From positions 1 to 18,317 of the forward strand of contig JBNKKA010000083.1 in the NCBI GenBank assembly GCA_050291585.1: a stretch of DNA of 18,317 bases, written 5' to 3'. Both the position numbers and the translations under genes were made by a program. Below are positions 1-6,830 of the stretch, piece after piece. The notes under the pieces are model-generated. The model searched no databases and was not told where the DNA came from. It worked only from the letters and a program-made list of their open reading frames with translations. Origin of the DNA: JASJCL01 sp050291585 (GTDB taxonomy: Bacteria > Desulfobacterota > Desulfobacteria > Desulfobacterales > Desulfosarcinaceae). The first letter of the stretch is position 1; every line of letters starts with the position of its first letter.

Positions 1-92
1 TCCTCGAAAGCGACGCCTGCGGGAATCATGGTTTCAACGTCCCCCTCTTCAGGGTCGTAGACATAGCCGCAGGGGCACTCGTACTTATCCAT
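1..92 (-). CDS. rubredoxin (5' part only; runs off the left edge)
   Basis: The first 30 residues of a rubredoxin, a small one-iron electron carrier that in anaerobes feeds rubrerythrins and oxygen or superoxide reductases. The visible part reads MDKYECPCGYVYDPEEGD and then IPAGVAFE, which is the usual N-terminal knuckle and the P-A-G-x-A-F segment; the second cysteine pair lies outside the window. The start ATG (92-90) is preceded by AGGAGA at good spacing. The first iron-ligand motif is C6-P-C8-G (CxC) rather than the classical CxxCG. A rubrerythrin-like gene lies about 5.7 kb to the right, which fits an oxygen-defence partner but is not operon evidence. Confidence 0.9.
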   Translation of the reverse strand, partial: MDKYECPCGYVYDPEEGDVETMIPAGVAFE

Positions 93-477
93 GGGTGTCT
101 CCTTCGTGAAAACGGTGTGATGTGCGTTGGCGTTGGCTTGAGGTTCAACGCTTGGATTTGCGAGACCCGTGCCAATGGTACTGAATCGTTGTAACTATTA
201 GGTATCTTATCCCATTTGGAAAACCACACCCCGCCATCCGGGGCCGAGAAACCGTCGTTTTATGCCGCCGCAAGAGACCGAGGAGCGGAGGAATTAGAAC
301 CTAACTACCTATAACAATAACGAATAATAAGTCATGCTGCTAGGGGCCGGTGTGCCAGAGTGTCTCAAGATACAAATTAAAGACACCGCTTTCAGGGCAT
401 TGACTCAATAGCCCTCCGGTTGCAGCGCTTATATTCGGTCCTCCCATGTGATGAGGCATGCTGAGAAAGGAGACTTC
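93..477. other. intergenic region between divergent rubredoxin and lipoprotein genes
   Basis: No credible gene. The stretch from about 190 to 340 is richer in A+T than its surroundings and probably carries the promoters of both flanking genes, but I cannot place clear -35/-10 pairs. The minus-strand open frames here are the rubredoxin leader and a shadow of the lipoprotein. An inverted repeat at 394-415 is listed separately. Confidence 0.6.
394..415. promoter_or_regulatory. inverted repeat upstream of the lipoprotein gene
   Basis: AGGGC-ATTG, loop ACT, CAAT-(A)-GCCCT forms a nine-pair stem with one bulged A. There is no T-run after it, so it does not look like an intrinsic terminator. It lies about 60 bases before the lipoprotein start, where it could be an operator or a leader hairpin. 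Confidence 0.35.
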
Positions 478-822
478 ATGCGGCGAATATCCCTCGCAAT
501 CGCAATGGTTATGGTGGCCCTGCTGTTTGGGGGTTGCACTCAGGAATCCCAAAACAAGATCGGACGCTCGATTCAGAACTGGACGGGCACGGACGGGGTC
601 CTCGATGTTTACGCCGGGGATAAGCTGGTCAATCGGTTTATCAAGATCGACAAGCTCTCCACCGCCACCGGCACCAACAGCAATACGCCCAGGCCCTATC
701 GTTTCGGCTATGGTTTTGCCGATCTGAACTTCAATCTGATGAAAGATCCGGGTGAGAAGAAGGTCTATTTCGAGTTCAGTGACTACAGCACCAGCTACAT
801 CTTCTATGAGAATCCTTCCTGA
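478..822 (+). CDS. small lipoprotein of unknown function
   Basis: A 114-residue protein with a lipoprotein signal peptide: positively charged start (MRR), hydrophobic stretch to about residue 16, then lipobox L-F-G-G-C with the lipidated cysteine at residue 20. The mature part is polar, with several aromatic residues (Y/F) towards the C-terminus; I recognise no named domain. The start at 478 was chosen over the upstream in-frame ATG at 448 because AAGGAGA lies 4-5 bases before it and the signal peptide then begins directly. The gene ends inside the acyltransferase reading frame (17-base overlap), so the two are probably cotranscribed and may be translationally coupled. An envelope role is likely from the lipobox and from the lipid-synthesis neighbour; nothing more specific can be supported. 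Confidence 0.8.
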   Translation: MRRISLAIAMVMVALLFGGCTQESQNKIGRSIQNWTGTDGVLDVYAGDKLVNRFIKIDKLSTATGTNSNTPRPYRFGYGFADLNFNLMKDPGEKKVYFEFSDYSTSYIFYENPS

Positions 823-1417
823 GCCGACCGTTCGCCCCCTTTCTCCCCGCGCTCATTTAGGGCTCAGAACGGCGGTTCGCCTGCTCTTCGCTCCCTTTGG
901 CGCTTTCCGGGTGGAGGGGGTTGAACATATCCCTGCCCAGGGAGGCTTTCTGCTCCTACCCAAACACCAGAGCTGGGCCGACATCCCCTATCTAGGCGTG
1001 GCCTGCCCTCGGCGGCTGTGCTACGTGGCCAAGGTCGAGCTGTTTCAAACCCGCCTCAGCTATCGCTTTATTTCCACCTTGGGGGGCATCCCCTTGGACC
1101 GCCGGCGGCCGATTGCCACACGTCACTCCCTGCGCGCCATCAGAGATGCCCTACTGAGGGGCAGTGGGGTGGTGGTCTTTCCCGAGGGCACCTATGTGCC
1201 GGGCCGTATGGGGGATGGGCGCAGCGGCCTCCTGCGCTACCTGATCAAAAACGCGCCGGTTCCCCTGATTCCAGTGGGCATCTCCTATGGGGTGATCGAT
1301 GGGCGGCGGACTATAACCCTGCGCTTCGGTAAGCCTCAGGTGCCGGCTGCAGGTGCCTTTGCTGATGTGGTAATAGAGGGGATTTTCAGGCGGATTGCGA
1401 ACCTGTCGGGTCTATGA
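806..1417 (+). CDS. plsC: 1-acyl-sn-glycerol-3-phosphate acyltransferase family protein
   Basis: A PlsC-family acyltransferase of about 203 residues; family members transfer an acyl chain to lysophosphatidic acid, making phosphatidic acid at the inner membrane. Motif I is H54-Q-S-W-A-D59 (HX4D, catalytic His/Asp), motif II is GGIPLDR near 93-99, motif III is FPEGTY at 125-130, and a VPLIPVGI segment follows near 152-159. A hydrophobic N-terminal segment (AVRLLFAPFGAF) may anchor it. The start at 806 is the last ATG before the conserved region and overlaps the lipoprotein end by 17 bases; no good ribosome-binding site is visible, which suits coupling. An earlier ATG at 752 would add 18 non-conserved residues. 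Phospholipid synthesis is likely, but another lysophospholipid or ornithine-lipid acceptor is possible. Confidence 0.88.
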   Translation: MRILPEPTVRPLSPRAHLGLRTAVRLLFAPFGAFRVEGVEHIPAQGGFLLLPKHQSWADIPYLGVACPRRLCYVAKVELFQTRLSYRFISTLGGIPLDRRRPIATRHSLRAIRDALLRGSGVVVFPEGTYVPGRMGDGRSGLLRYLIKNAPVPLIPVGISYGVIDGRRTITLRFGKPQVPAAGAFADVVIEGIFRRIANLSGL

Positions 1418-1445
1418 CAGATTGTCGATGCATGCTTCGGGGCCG

Positions 1446-2033
1446 CTACCAGGTGCGCACGGGGCCCACGTCCACATGGACGAAATTAGATTTGGGATAG
1501 TAGCCAACCCCTCCGGCATGAGCCTGGATACAGGTATCGCGCAGCTTATGGGTGGGGCAGCCCCGCAAGCGGATGTCGATGGCCTTGCCCTTCATGTGGA
1601 AGGAGTTTTTGGCCACACCGCTGGTGATCCGTCGCAGCATGGCGTTGGTGGCCGGAGAACGGTAACCGGAAATGACGCTGAAGGTTCCGCATTCGCCTAG
1701 TTTGCAGCGGATGGCGTAGAGGGTGTCGAGCAGCTGAGTATCTATGGGGGTGATGTCGCCGGTGCGGTAGTCCCTGAGTATATGGTTGATGCGTGCAAGG
1801 CCGCTGGGCTGGTAGTCACCATTGGCGTAGTAGCAGGTCTCAACAAACTCCTTGGTATGGATGTTGTAAAAAGCCAGCTCGCGGGGCGGGGCTTCATCTG
1901 CCGATAGCATGGCAGCTTTTAGCGCTGACGGCATGGCACATAAGAGGCCCGTCTGGAGTGACCATTTGATAAAGCGACGTCTGTGGAGATCAACCGGTTT
2001 CATCATAATCTCTTTATCGGCCTTTGGCATCAT
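1446..2033 (-). CDS. Tat-exported M15/YcbK(MepK)-type murein peptidase
   Basis: A periplasmic zinc peptidase of the DUF882/YcbK branch of the M15 (D-Ala-D-Ala carboxypeptidase-like) family, whose E. coli member cleaves peptidoglycan cross-links. A twin-arginine signal (H-R-R-R-F-I-K followed by a hydrophobic core) lies near residues 17-35. The catalytic domain shows SGYRSPATN at 122-130, SFHMKGKAIDI with H146 and D153, and FVHVDVGPVR with H186-x-D188, matching the three zinc ligands and the C-terminal signature. Length (195) is typical. The start is uncertain: ATGs at 2006 and 2003 lie just behind AAAGAG and place the Tat motif nearer the N-terminus. It converges on the acyltransferase with 28 bases between stops. 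It probably acts in wall remodelling. Confidence 0.9.
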   Translation of the reverse strand: MMPKADKEIMMKPVDLHRRRFIKWSLQTGLLCAMPSALKAAMLSADEAPPRELAFYNIHTKEFVETCYYANGDYQPSGLARINHILRDYRTGDITPIDTQLLDTLYAIRCKLGECGTFSVISGYRSPATNAMLRRITSGVAKNSFHMKGKAIDIRLRGCPTHKLRDTCIQAHAGGVGYYPKSNFVHVDVGPVRTW

Positions 2034-2721
2034 TGGTTAAACTCTCTGCTATTGTGAAGCGCCCCAATAATCACCTCTCTGCTGGATGCGCCCTCGCATC
2101 GCCCGTGGCAAGGCGCCTCTCCTTGAGTACTGCTTCGACTCCCCTCAGTGATAACGCTCCAGTTTTCTTTCGATAATGGCGCGTCCATGGCAAGAGCGCC
2201 AGACGACGTGGATTTTGCAAGAACCGAACCATAGGCGTAATACGCTATTGGCCAACCGTATTGTATCGCGTAAGTTTCTGAATTTAAGGCAATAGAGCTC
2301 CATTAGTGCGAACAGCAGTCATGGGGAAGGGGGGTCTCCTTGACGGCCGCCATGCCAAATTGCGTCAAAACTAAACGCGTATTTGCAGTTTATTGCGCGG
2401 TGTTCGCTATTTGTCGAATCTGCGGTGTTGACGTGATCGAAGTAGGAGGTTTGTCGCCTTATTCAGCGTATCGCCATGTTTGGCGCATCGATATACGTCA
2501 GTCGAGGCCTCTGCTTCCTGCACTATAGCGCAGAAAAAGACGCTACCAAGAATTTGGCCGAGTTGCAAGCCTGCTTTTCCCGGCAAAGACGGTGTTCATC
2601 CAGAAATAGTGGATCTCGATCGCGTTCAGAGCGGGCAACAGATCCAAAGCGGAATGTTATTATTGCCAAACGCCTGAAATCTGGCGGGCCAGCCAACCTT
2701 CTGGGAGGCACCTTTTCTGGG
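2034..2721. other. 690-base region without an intact gene
   Basis: It lies between the start of the murein peptidase (-) and the end of the SpoU methyltransferase (-). From 2034 to about 2440 I see no coding signal, repeat or RNA gene. An AGGAGG motif near 2443-2448 is followed by sequence that reads as a frame-shifted SPOR domain (listed separately). The predicted frames in both directions here lack recognisable products. No convincing terminator for the aspartokinase-methyltransferase pair was seen at 2600-2720. Confidence 0.5.
2489..2663 (+). pseudogene. decayed SPOR-domain gene fragment (tentative)
   Basis: Three short pieces in three different plus frames line up in order as one SPOR-like domain (the peptidoglycan-binding fold of about 75 residues). 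Frame at 2489 gives RYTSVEASAS (first strand, like YxVQVASF). Frame at 2521 gives SAEKDATKNLAELQA (first helix). Frame at 2586 gives KTVFIQK, then TAG at 2607, then WISIAFRAGNRSKAE (second and third strands and the start of the second helix). Two frameshifts and one stop would be needed, so nothing functional is made. AGGAGG at 2443-2448 may be the remains of its ribosome-binding site. This is pattern reading without alignment; chance similarity cannot be excluded. Confidence 0.38.
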
Positions 2722-3267
2722 TTAGGGGTGCTGGCGGGCGTATTCGTACATGACCACCGAAGCGGCGATGCTCACATTGAGACTCTCTGTGCGGCCGCTC
2801 TGGGGAATGGTGAGCGTTTTTACGCCAGGATAGGCGGCGGGATCGAAGCTCAGCCCATACTCCTCATGACCGAAGATAAAGGCGCTATGGGCGGGTAGGC
2901 GGGCGTCCACCAGGGGTTGGCCCCGTTTCGGTTCCAGGGTGAAAAGGGTGTAGTTGGCAGCGCAGAGGGCCTTGTAACAGCTGTCGAAGTCTGGGTGGAA
3001 GCGGGCTGGTACCCATTTGAAGGCCCCCATTGCGGGTGCCGGGTCGAAGAAGTCGATGCCCACCAGATGGATTTCACGTACCCCGAAACCGTCGGCGCTA
3101 CGGAAGATTTTGCCGATGTTGAAGTTGGGCTTTAGGTGATCGAGGACGACGATGGACGTCCGTGGACCTGGGGGCGCCATCTGATTGATGCGCTTGTGTT
3201 TGAGAAAGCGGCGCTCCGCCTGAACACGTTTACGGTGGGCGCGCAGGCGGATGCCGCGGGTGCTCAT
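2722..3267 (-). CDS. SpoU/TrmH-family RNA 2'-O-ribose methyltransferase
   Basis: A SPOUT-class methyltransferase that uses S-adenosylmethionine to methylate a ribose 2'-OH of tRNA or rRNA. All three SpoU motifs are present: N50-IGKIFRSADGFG with R56 (motif 1), IFGHEEYGL at 131-139 (motif 2) and IPQSGRTESLNVSIAASV at 154-171 (motif 3, knot and cofactor binding). The N-terminal 30 residues are strongly basic and may be an RNA-binding tail, or translation may start later. Its ATG overlaps the aspartokinase stop (ATGA at 3267-3264), so the two genes are translationally coupled. The length of 181 resembles TrmL/TrmH-like proteins lacking an N-terminal substrate domain. The exact RNA target cannot be told. 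Confidence 0.9.
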   Translation of the reverse strand: MSTRGIRLRAHRKRVQAERRFLKHKRINQMAPPGPRTSIVVLDHLKPNFNIGKIFRSADGFGVREIHLVGIDFFDPAPAMGAFKWVPARFHPDFDSCYKALCAANYTLFTLEPKRGQPLVDARLPAHSAFIFGHEEYGLSFDPAAYPGVKTLTIPQSGRTESLNVSIAASVVMYEYARQHP

Positions 3268-4673
3268 GAGGTCTTACTCCGGGAAGTGGGCACAAGGCAG
3301 CGCGGGGCGCCGAAGAAGGTGGAGTGGATGGCTGTTACAGCCGCCGCCAGGTCGGCCTCCCGGCAGAGGAAATAGAGGGCTGCCGGAGACGGTCCGAAAG
3401 AGATCATCTCCACATTGACCTTGCATGCGGCCACGGCCGTGAAGCACTGGGCGGCGATCCCTTGACGCTGGAGCAGGCCTTCACCAACGATGCTGATCAG
3501 GGCGATGTCTGTCACCGTTTCGATGCGTCTGTAGGGACGCGGACGGGAGGCCTTGAGTCCCTCGTGGGCCCGCTCAATATCGGAACGGTCAAGCAGCAAG
3601 CTAATACAGGTCTGGGAGGTCACTACCGATTTGATGTTGACCCCCCGCTCGCTGACGGCCCCGGCCACCTGGGCAAGGATGCCAGGGCGGGCGCCCACAC
3701 CGGAGGCATTCACCTTGAGGATGCCGATATCGTTTGCATGGGCGACGCTTTTGATCACCTGGGGGCTAAGGGGGCTGCGGTGGTGGATCACACTGTGGGG
3801 GCCATCGGGGTCCAGGGTGTTTTTAATGGCGATGGGGATCTTTTTGCCGCGCACGGGCTCCACGGTGCGCGGATGGAGGATGCGGGCGCCGAAATAGGCC
3901 AGCTCCGCAGCTTCGGCATAGGAGAGGGTGGGGATCAGAGTGGCCTCGGATACCATGCGTGGATCGGCGCTCATGAAGCCCCGGGTGTCCTTCCAGATCT
4001 CAAGCACCTCTGCTTCCAGGGTTGCTGCAATAACGGCTGCAGCGTAGTCGCTGCCGCCGCGGCCGAAGGTGGTCAGCTCGCCCGCCTTGCTGACCCCGTA
4101 GAAACCGGGGATGAATATCAGGGAGTCCTCTCTGAGGTGGGGCCGCAGGCTGTCGGTGATGTTGCGGCTCGTCAGGGACAGGTTGGCAGTGGCATCCCCA
4201 TATTTGCCGTCTGTGATCAGGCCGATCTCCTCGGGCAGATGACAGGCGGCCGCCAGGCCCCTGGCCTGCATCACTCCGGTGAGCAAGCGGGCGCATAGGC
4301 GTTCGCCGAAACTGGCGATAAGGTCCTTGATGCGGGGGGTAGATTCGGCGGTAAAATTGAGTCCGAAATAATAGCGCTTCAGCCGTTTCAGAAGTATCTC
4401 TAAGGCTTCCAGGGTGGCCGTCCGCTGGGGGCCTTGGTGGATGAGTCGCTCGGCCGCCTGGTGATGCAGATCGCGCAATCCTTTGATGTGCCCCGGGATG
4501 GCGGCTTCGTCCGCCAGGGCCAGGCGCATGCCGGCGAGCAGCTTGTTCGTAACGCCATGGAGGGCCGACACAACGACCACATTGCCCTTGCCGTGGGTGG
4601 CGAGCAGATCCATGATGCCGGCAATGGTGCGGTTCCCATTGAGACAACCACCGCCAATCTTGATCACTTTCAT
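3264..4673 (-). CDS. lysC: aspartokinase
   Basis: Phosphorylates L-aspartate with ATP, the first step towards lysine, threonine, methionine and diaminopimelate. The kinase domain (about 1-290) has K5-I-G-G, SFGERL at 121-126, FGRGGSDYAA at 203-212 and WKDTRGFMSADPR at 227-239. It is followed by two ACT-type regulatory segments (roughly 320-385 and 395-460), so feedback inhibition by an end product is expected. The 469 residues suit a monofunctional long-type enzyme; there is no fused homoserine dehydrogenase. The N-terminal loop reads KIGGGCL instead of the usual KFGGTS, which may be a subfamily trait. AGAGG lies about 7 bases before the ATG. The stop overlaps the start of the SpoU gene, an unusual partner with no obvious metabolic link. 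Confidence 0.93.
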   Translation of the reverse strand: MKVIKIGGGCLNGNRTIAGIMDLLATHGKGNVVVVSALHGVTNKLLAGMRLALADEAAIPGHIKGLRDLHHQAAERLIHQGPQRTATLEALEILLKRLKRYYFGLNFTAESTPRIKDLIASFGERLCARLLTGVMQARGLAAACHLPEEIGLITDGKYGDATANLSLTSRNITDSLRPHLREDSLIFIPGFYGVSKAGELTTFGRGGSDYAAAVIAATLEAEVLEIWKDTRGFMSADPRMVSEATLIPTLSYAEAAELAYFGARILHPRTVEPVRGKKIPIAIKNTLDPDGPHSVIHHRSPLSPQVIKSVAHANDIGILKVNASGVGARPGILAQVAGAVSERGVNIKSVVTSQTCISLLLDRSDIERAHEGLKASRPRPYRRIETVTDIALISIVGEGLLQRQGIAAQCFTAVAACKVNVEMISFGPSPAALYFLCREADLAAAVTAIHSTFFGAPRCLVPTSRSKTS

Positions 4674-4761
4674 TCAAAAACCTCTGTGCAGCCATAGATC
4701 GAAGAATAGGAAAAATATAAGCCACCATGCGAAAACAGCGAAAAGCGGAAAATGGACCTCC

Positions 4762-4790
4762 TCTTAGCCTTCCGAACCAAGGCTTGTCAA
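4762..4790 (-). promoter_or_regulatory. possible sigma70 promoter of the aspartokinase gene
   Basis: Read on the minus strand, TTGACA (4790-4785), a 17-base spacer and CTAAGA (4767-4762). The -35 box is perfect and the -10 weak. It lies about 90 bases before the aspartokinase ATG. Confidence 0.4.
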
Positions 4791-4852
4791 ATGCGGGTGG
4801 TGAGATGAGGTGGGTTTCGAATCCGTTGACTGGTCCAAGGGTGGATATAGAT

Positions 4853-4880
4853 TTGACTTTTGAGGACAGTGGTTTAGAAT
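4853..4880 (+). promoter_or_regulatory. sigma70-like promoter directly abutting the PAC2 gene start
   Basis: TTGACT (4853-4858), a 16-base spacer and TAGAAT (4875-4880). The expected transcription start, about 7 bases after the -10 box, coincides with the ATG at 4887. A second TTGACT at 4826-4831 has a TATAGA at 4846-4851, but only 14 bases apart, so it is weaker. Confidence 0.5.
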
Positions 4881-4886
4881 CACACC

Positions 4887-5774
4887 ATGGAAGCAAAAGG
4901 TGATCATCAAAAAGGATTTCGGCTTCTCAACCTGCCCCCCCTGAAACACCCCCTATGCATCGCCGCCTTCGATGGTTGGGGAGATGCTCTGAATGTCTCA
5001 ACGGCCCTGGTGCACTACCTCATGCGGGTGACCTCGGCCGCCCCCCTGGCCGAGATCGATCCGGATCCCTTTTACCGCTATGACCAGCAACGACCCACGG
5101 TGCGCATCAGTCAGGGCCGCCTGGAGGCCTTCACTCCTCCGGAAGCCAAGTTTTTTTATGCCAAGACGGCTAGCAATGAAAAACCCGATCTGATATTCTT
5201 CAGGGGAGAGGAACCCACCTTGTGCTGGCAGCAGTTTGTGGCGCGTTTCTTTGAGGTCTGCGGCCGTTTCGGTGAGGTAACCCTTTTGAGCGTGGGCGGC
5301 CTTTACGACCGAGTGCTCCACACGGAAGCGCTCTTCTCCGCTTTTTATACCTCCGGTGCCCTGCTAACCAAACTCCCCGGACGGGTTCAACCAGCGACCT
5401 ACAGTGGGCCGGGGTCCATCCACGCCCTCCTGCACGCTGAGGCCAAACGGCGCGGTCTACCGGCTTTGAGCCTATGGGCCCATTGTCCCCATTACATCCA
5501 GAACACGACCCATTTTGGGCTGGTGGCCGAACTAGTTGCGATGGTGGCGGCCTTTACGGGTTTCGACCTGGATAACAAACCGCTTATGGCCCGTTGGGAG
5601 AAGGTCGAGCGACAGATCGAGGCCCTTGCTGATGAGAACGAAGAGGTTCGCGAAGTGATTGAGGGGCTGCGCCAGGAGCACCATCTGGGCACCCTGCCCG
5701 AGGGGGGCCACACGGCGTCCGAAACGGAGACCAAGATTTTTCGTCTGGAAGATTTCCGGGGAGACAAGAGCTAA
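4887..5774 (+). CDS. PAC2-family protein
   Basis: A 295-residue member of the PAC2 family, named after eukaryotic proteasome assembly chaperone 2 and common in bacteria and archaea without a settled function. Family features seen: A-F-D-G-W-G-D-A near residue 27, IDPDPFYRYDQQRP near 57-70, DLIFFRGEEP near 100, a glycine-rich LLSVGGL near 134, and a later Y-S-G-P-G-S-I-H segment. The C-terminal third carries charged helical sequence (WEKVERQIEALADENEEV) that may form a coiled coil. No signal peptide or membrane segment, so cytoplasmic. No ribosome-binding site precedes the ATG, and the conserved region begins too soon for a later start. The rubrerythrin-like gene follows 24 bases downstream on the same strand, so the two are probably cotranscribed. 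Confidence 0.85.
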   Translation: MEAKGDHQKGFRLLNLPPLKHPLCIAAFDGWGDALNVSTALVHYLMRVTSAAPLAEIDPDPFYRYDQQRPTVRISQGRLEAFTPPEAKFFYAKTASNEKPDLIFFRGEEPTLCWQQFVARFFEVCGRFGEVTLLSVGGLYDRVLHTEALFSAFYTSGALLTKLPGRVQPATYSGPGSIHALLHAEAKRRGLPALSLWAHCPHYIQNTTHFGLVAELVAMVAAFTGFDLDNKPLMARWEKVERQIEALADENEEVREVIEGLRQEHHLGTLPEGGHTASETETKIFRLEDFRGDKS

Positions 5775-5798
5775 GACGCCAAAAAACGGAGTGAGGTG

Positions 5799-6272
5799 AT
5801 GTTTACCATCAAGGAAATTAGTGAGTTGGCGGTCCAGATCGAATCCAATGGAGAGGCGCTATATCGCGAGGTTGCCTCTAAGATTGCGGATATGGACCTG
5901 AGGACGCTCCTGGAATTGATGGCCGAAGATGAGGCGCGGCACGGGCGCTGGTTTGGCCGTCTGGGTGATGAGACGGTCAAGTTTGCCCCCCCTAACCAAG
6001 ATGCGGACACCGAATTAGAAGCTATGGGTCGCGTACTCCTGACACAGATGCTTGGCGAGCAGACCTTCTCCCTGGATGCCGACAGCCTGAAGGGCGCCCA
6101 TACGGTGGCTCAGGTGATCGAACAGGCGGCTGAGTTTGAAAAGGATACCATCGTGTTTTACGAGATGCTGGCTGATTTCATCGAGGAGGCCTCTGTAGCC
6201 GCCCACCTGCAGACCATCATCACCGAGGAGAGGGACCACATAGAGAAGCTAAGGAATTACAGCATAGGCTAA
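5799..6272 (+). CDS. rubrerythrin-like ferritin-fold protein
   Basis: A four-helix diiron protein of 157 residues resembling the erythrin domain of rubrerythrin, which reduces peroxide in anaerobes. Metal ligands appear as E15/E19 in the first helix, E45-A-R-H48 (ExxH) in the second, E112/E114 in the third and E143-E-R-D-H147 (ending in His) in the fourth. There is no rubredoxin domain after helix four, so electrons must come from a separate carrier such as the rubredoxin at the left edge. GGAG lies 7 bases before the ATG at 5799; a GTG at 5796 is possible but less likely. It follows the PAC2 gene by 24 bases. Iron storage or another diiron role cannot be excluded. Confidence 0.82.
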   Translation: MFTIKEISELAVQIESNGEALYREVASKIADMDLRTLLELMAEDEARHGRWFGRLGDETVKFAPPNQDADTELEAMGRVLLTQMLGEQTFSLDADSLKGAHTVAQVIEQAAEFEKDTIVFYEMLADFIEEASVAAHLQTIITEERDHIEKLRNYSIG

Positions 6273-6340
6273 GCGTTCAGGTTATATATCTGCAAAAGTG
6301 ACTGGCGGACGGGTGGTGCCTAAGCAGGTGTTGTAAAATA

Positions 6341-6371
6341 CAAAGGGCGCCTGGGGTAGGGGCGCCCTTTG
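6341..6371 (+). terminator. hairpin after the rubrerythrin-like gene, probable terminator
   Basis: An 11-base perfect inverted repeat, CAAAGGGCGCC and GGCGCCCTTTG, with a 9-base loop, about 70 bases beyond the stop. There is no strong T-run after it, so it may work as an imperfect terminator or an RNA-end stabiliser. Confidence 0.55.
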
Positions 6372-6551
6372 CAGGAGGTTGAGCGTGGAGCGATGTGCTT
6401 TGGCTAAAGGAAGCTAAGGTTCGAAACGCTAGGTTCTGTCTTCAATCTTAAGGTTAGGTTGGGTGATTAACGGGAAACGGGGCTTTTTGTCTGCCGAGTT
6501 TGTGCATCGTCCGTTAAGTTAACCTGCCACCTGGGCTCTTGCCGATTGGAG

Positions 6552-6581
6552 TTTGGGGTGGCGCCTACGCGCCACCCCAAA
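6552..6581. terminator. 13-base perfect inverted repeat
   Basis: TTTGGGGTGGCGC, loop CTAC, GCGCCACCCCAAA: 13 perfect pairs with a 4-base loop, very stable on either strand. Neither side has a U-tract. It could be a transcription barrier or a protein-binding palindrome between convergent genes. Confidence 0.5.
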
Positions 6582-6595
6582 AGAGAGAAGAGGAA

Positions 6596-6637
6596 GATGA
6601 TGTGCCCTTCTAAGATAGCAAGTGGGGTGCCATCATC
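6596..6637. repeat. inverted repeat GATGATG / CATCATC
   Basis: GATGATG (6596-6602) and CATCATC (6631-6637) enclose a second CCCTT/AAGTGGG pairing, giving a 42-base hairpin. It is flanked on the right by an A-run on the plus strand; read on the minus strand it is followed by a pyrimidine-rich tract. Confidence 0.4.
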
Positions 6638-6732
6638 AAAAAAATCGAAAAAAACAATATTTATATAATTAATACGGTAAGATAGAATTGTTTCCGTTTA
6701 AAACTCAATGTGATCGATCTGAAAAGAATCAA

Positions 6733-6770
6733 GGCTATTTGCGAATTGCATATGCAAGTTGCAAATAGCC
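6733..6770 (-). terminator. 38-base near-perfect hairpin downstream of guaC
   Basis: Outer arms GGCTATTTGC (6733-6742) and GCAAATAGCC (6761-6770) are perfect, and the centre is the 12-base palindrome TTGCATATGCAA. On the minus strand it lies about 60 bases after the guaC stop and is followed by TTGATTCTTTTC, so it may terminate that gene. Confidence 0.55.
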
Positions 6771-6830
6771 CTTTGGATACAATCAAACTGATTGGTTCTT
6801 TTACCACGAACGAAAAGTGTAACGCTCGGC

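Larger units (their letters stand above)
6273..6830. other. intergenic region between convergent genes, with four inverted repeats
   Basis: It separates the rubrerythrin-like gene (+) from the GMP-reductase-like gene (-). It holds four strong hairpins, listed individually, and an A+T-rich stretch at about 6635-6715. A 23-codon frame at 6597-6668 starts behind AGAGGAAG but has a lysine/serine-rich, unremarkable product. No tRNA or recognised RNA family was found. Confidence 0.6.

Noticed and set aside
3324..4298. Long plus-strand frame opposite the aspartokinase
   Set aside because: It is a shadow of GC-rich coding sequence; the minus strand carries clear kinase motifs throughout.
6410..6440. 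GGTTCGAAAC resembling a tRNA T-loop
   Set aside because: The flanking bases do not form a T-stem, and no acceptor, D or anticodon arm is present.
6597..6668. 23-codon open frame behind AGAGGAAG
   Set aside because: It overlaps an inverted repeat and an A-run, the product is lysine/serine-rich without a motif, and such a short frame is expected by chance.
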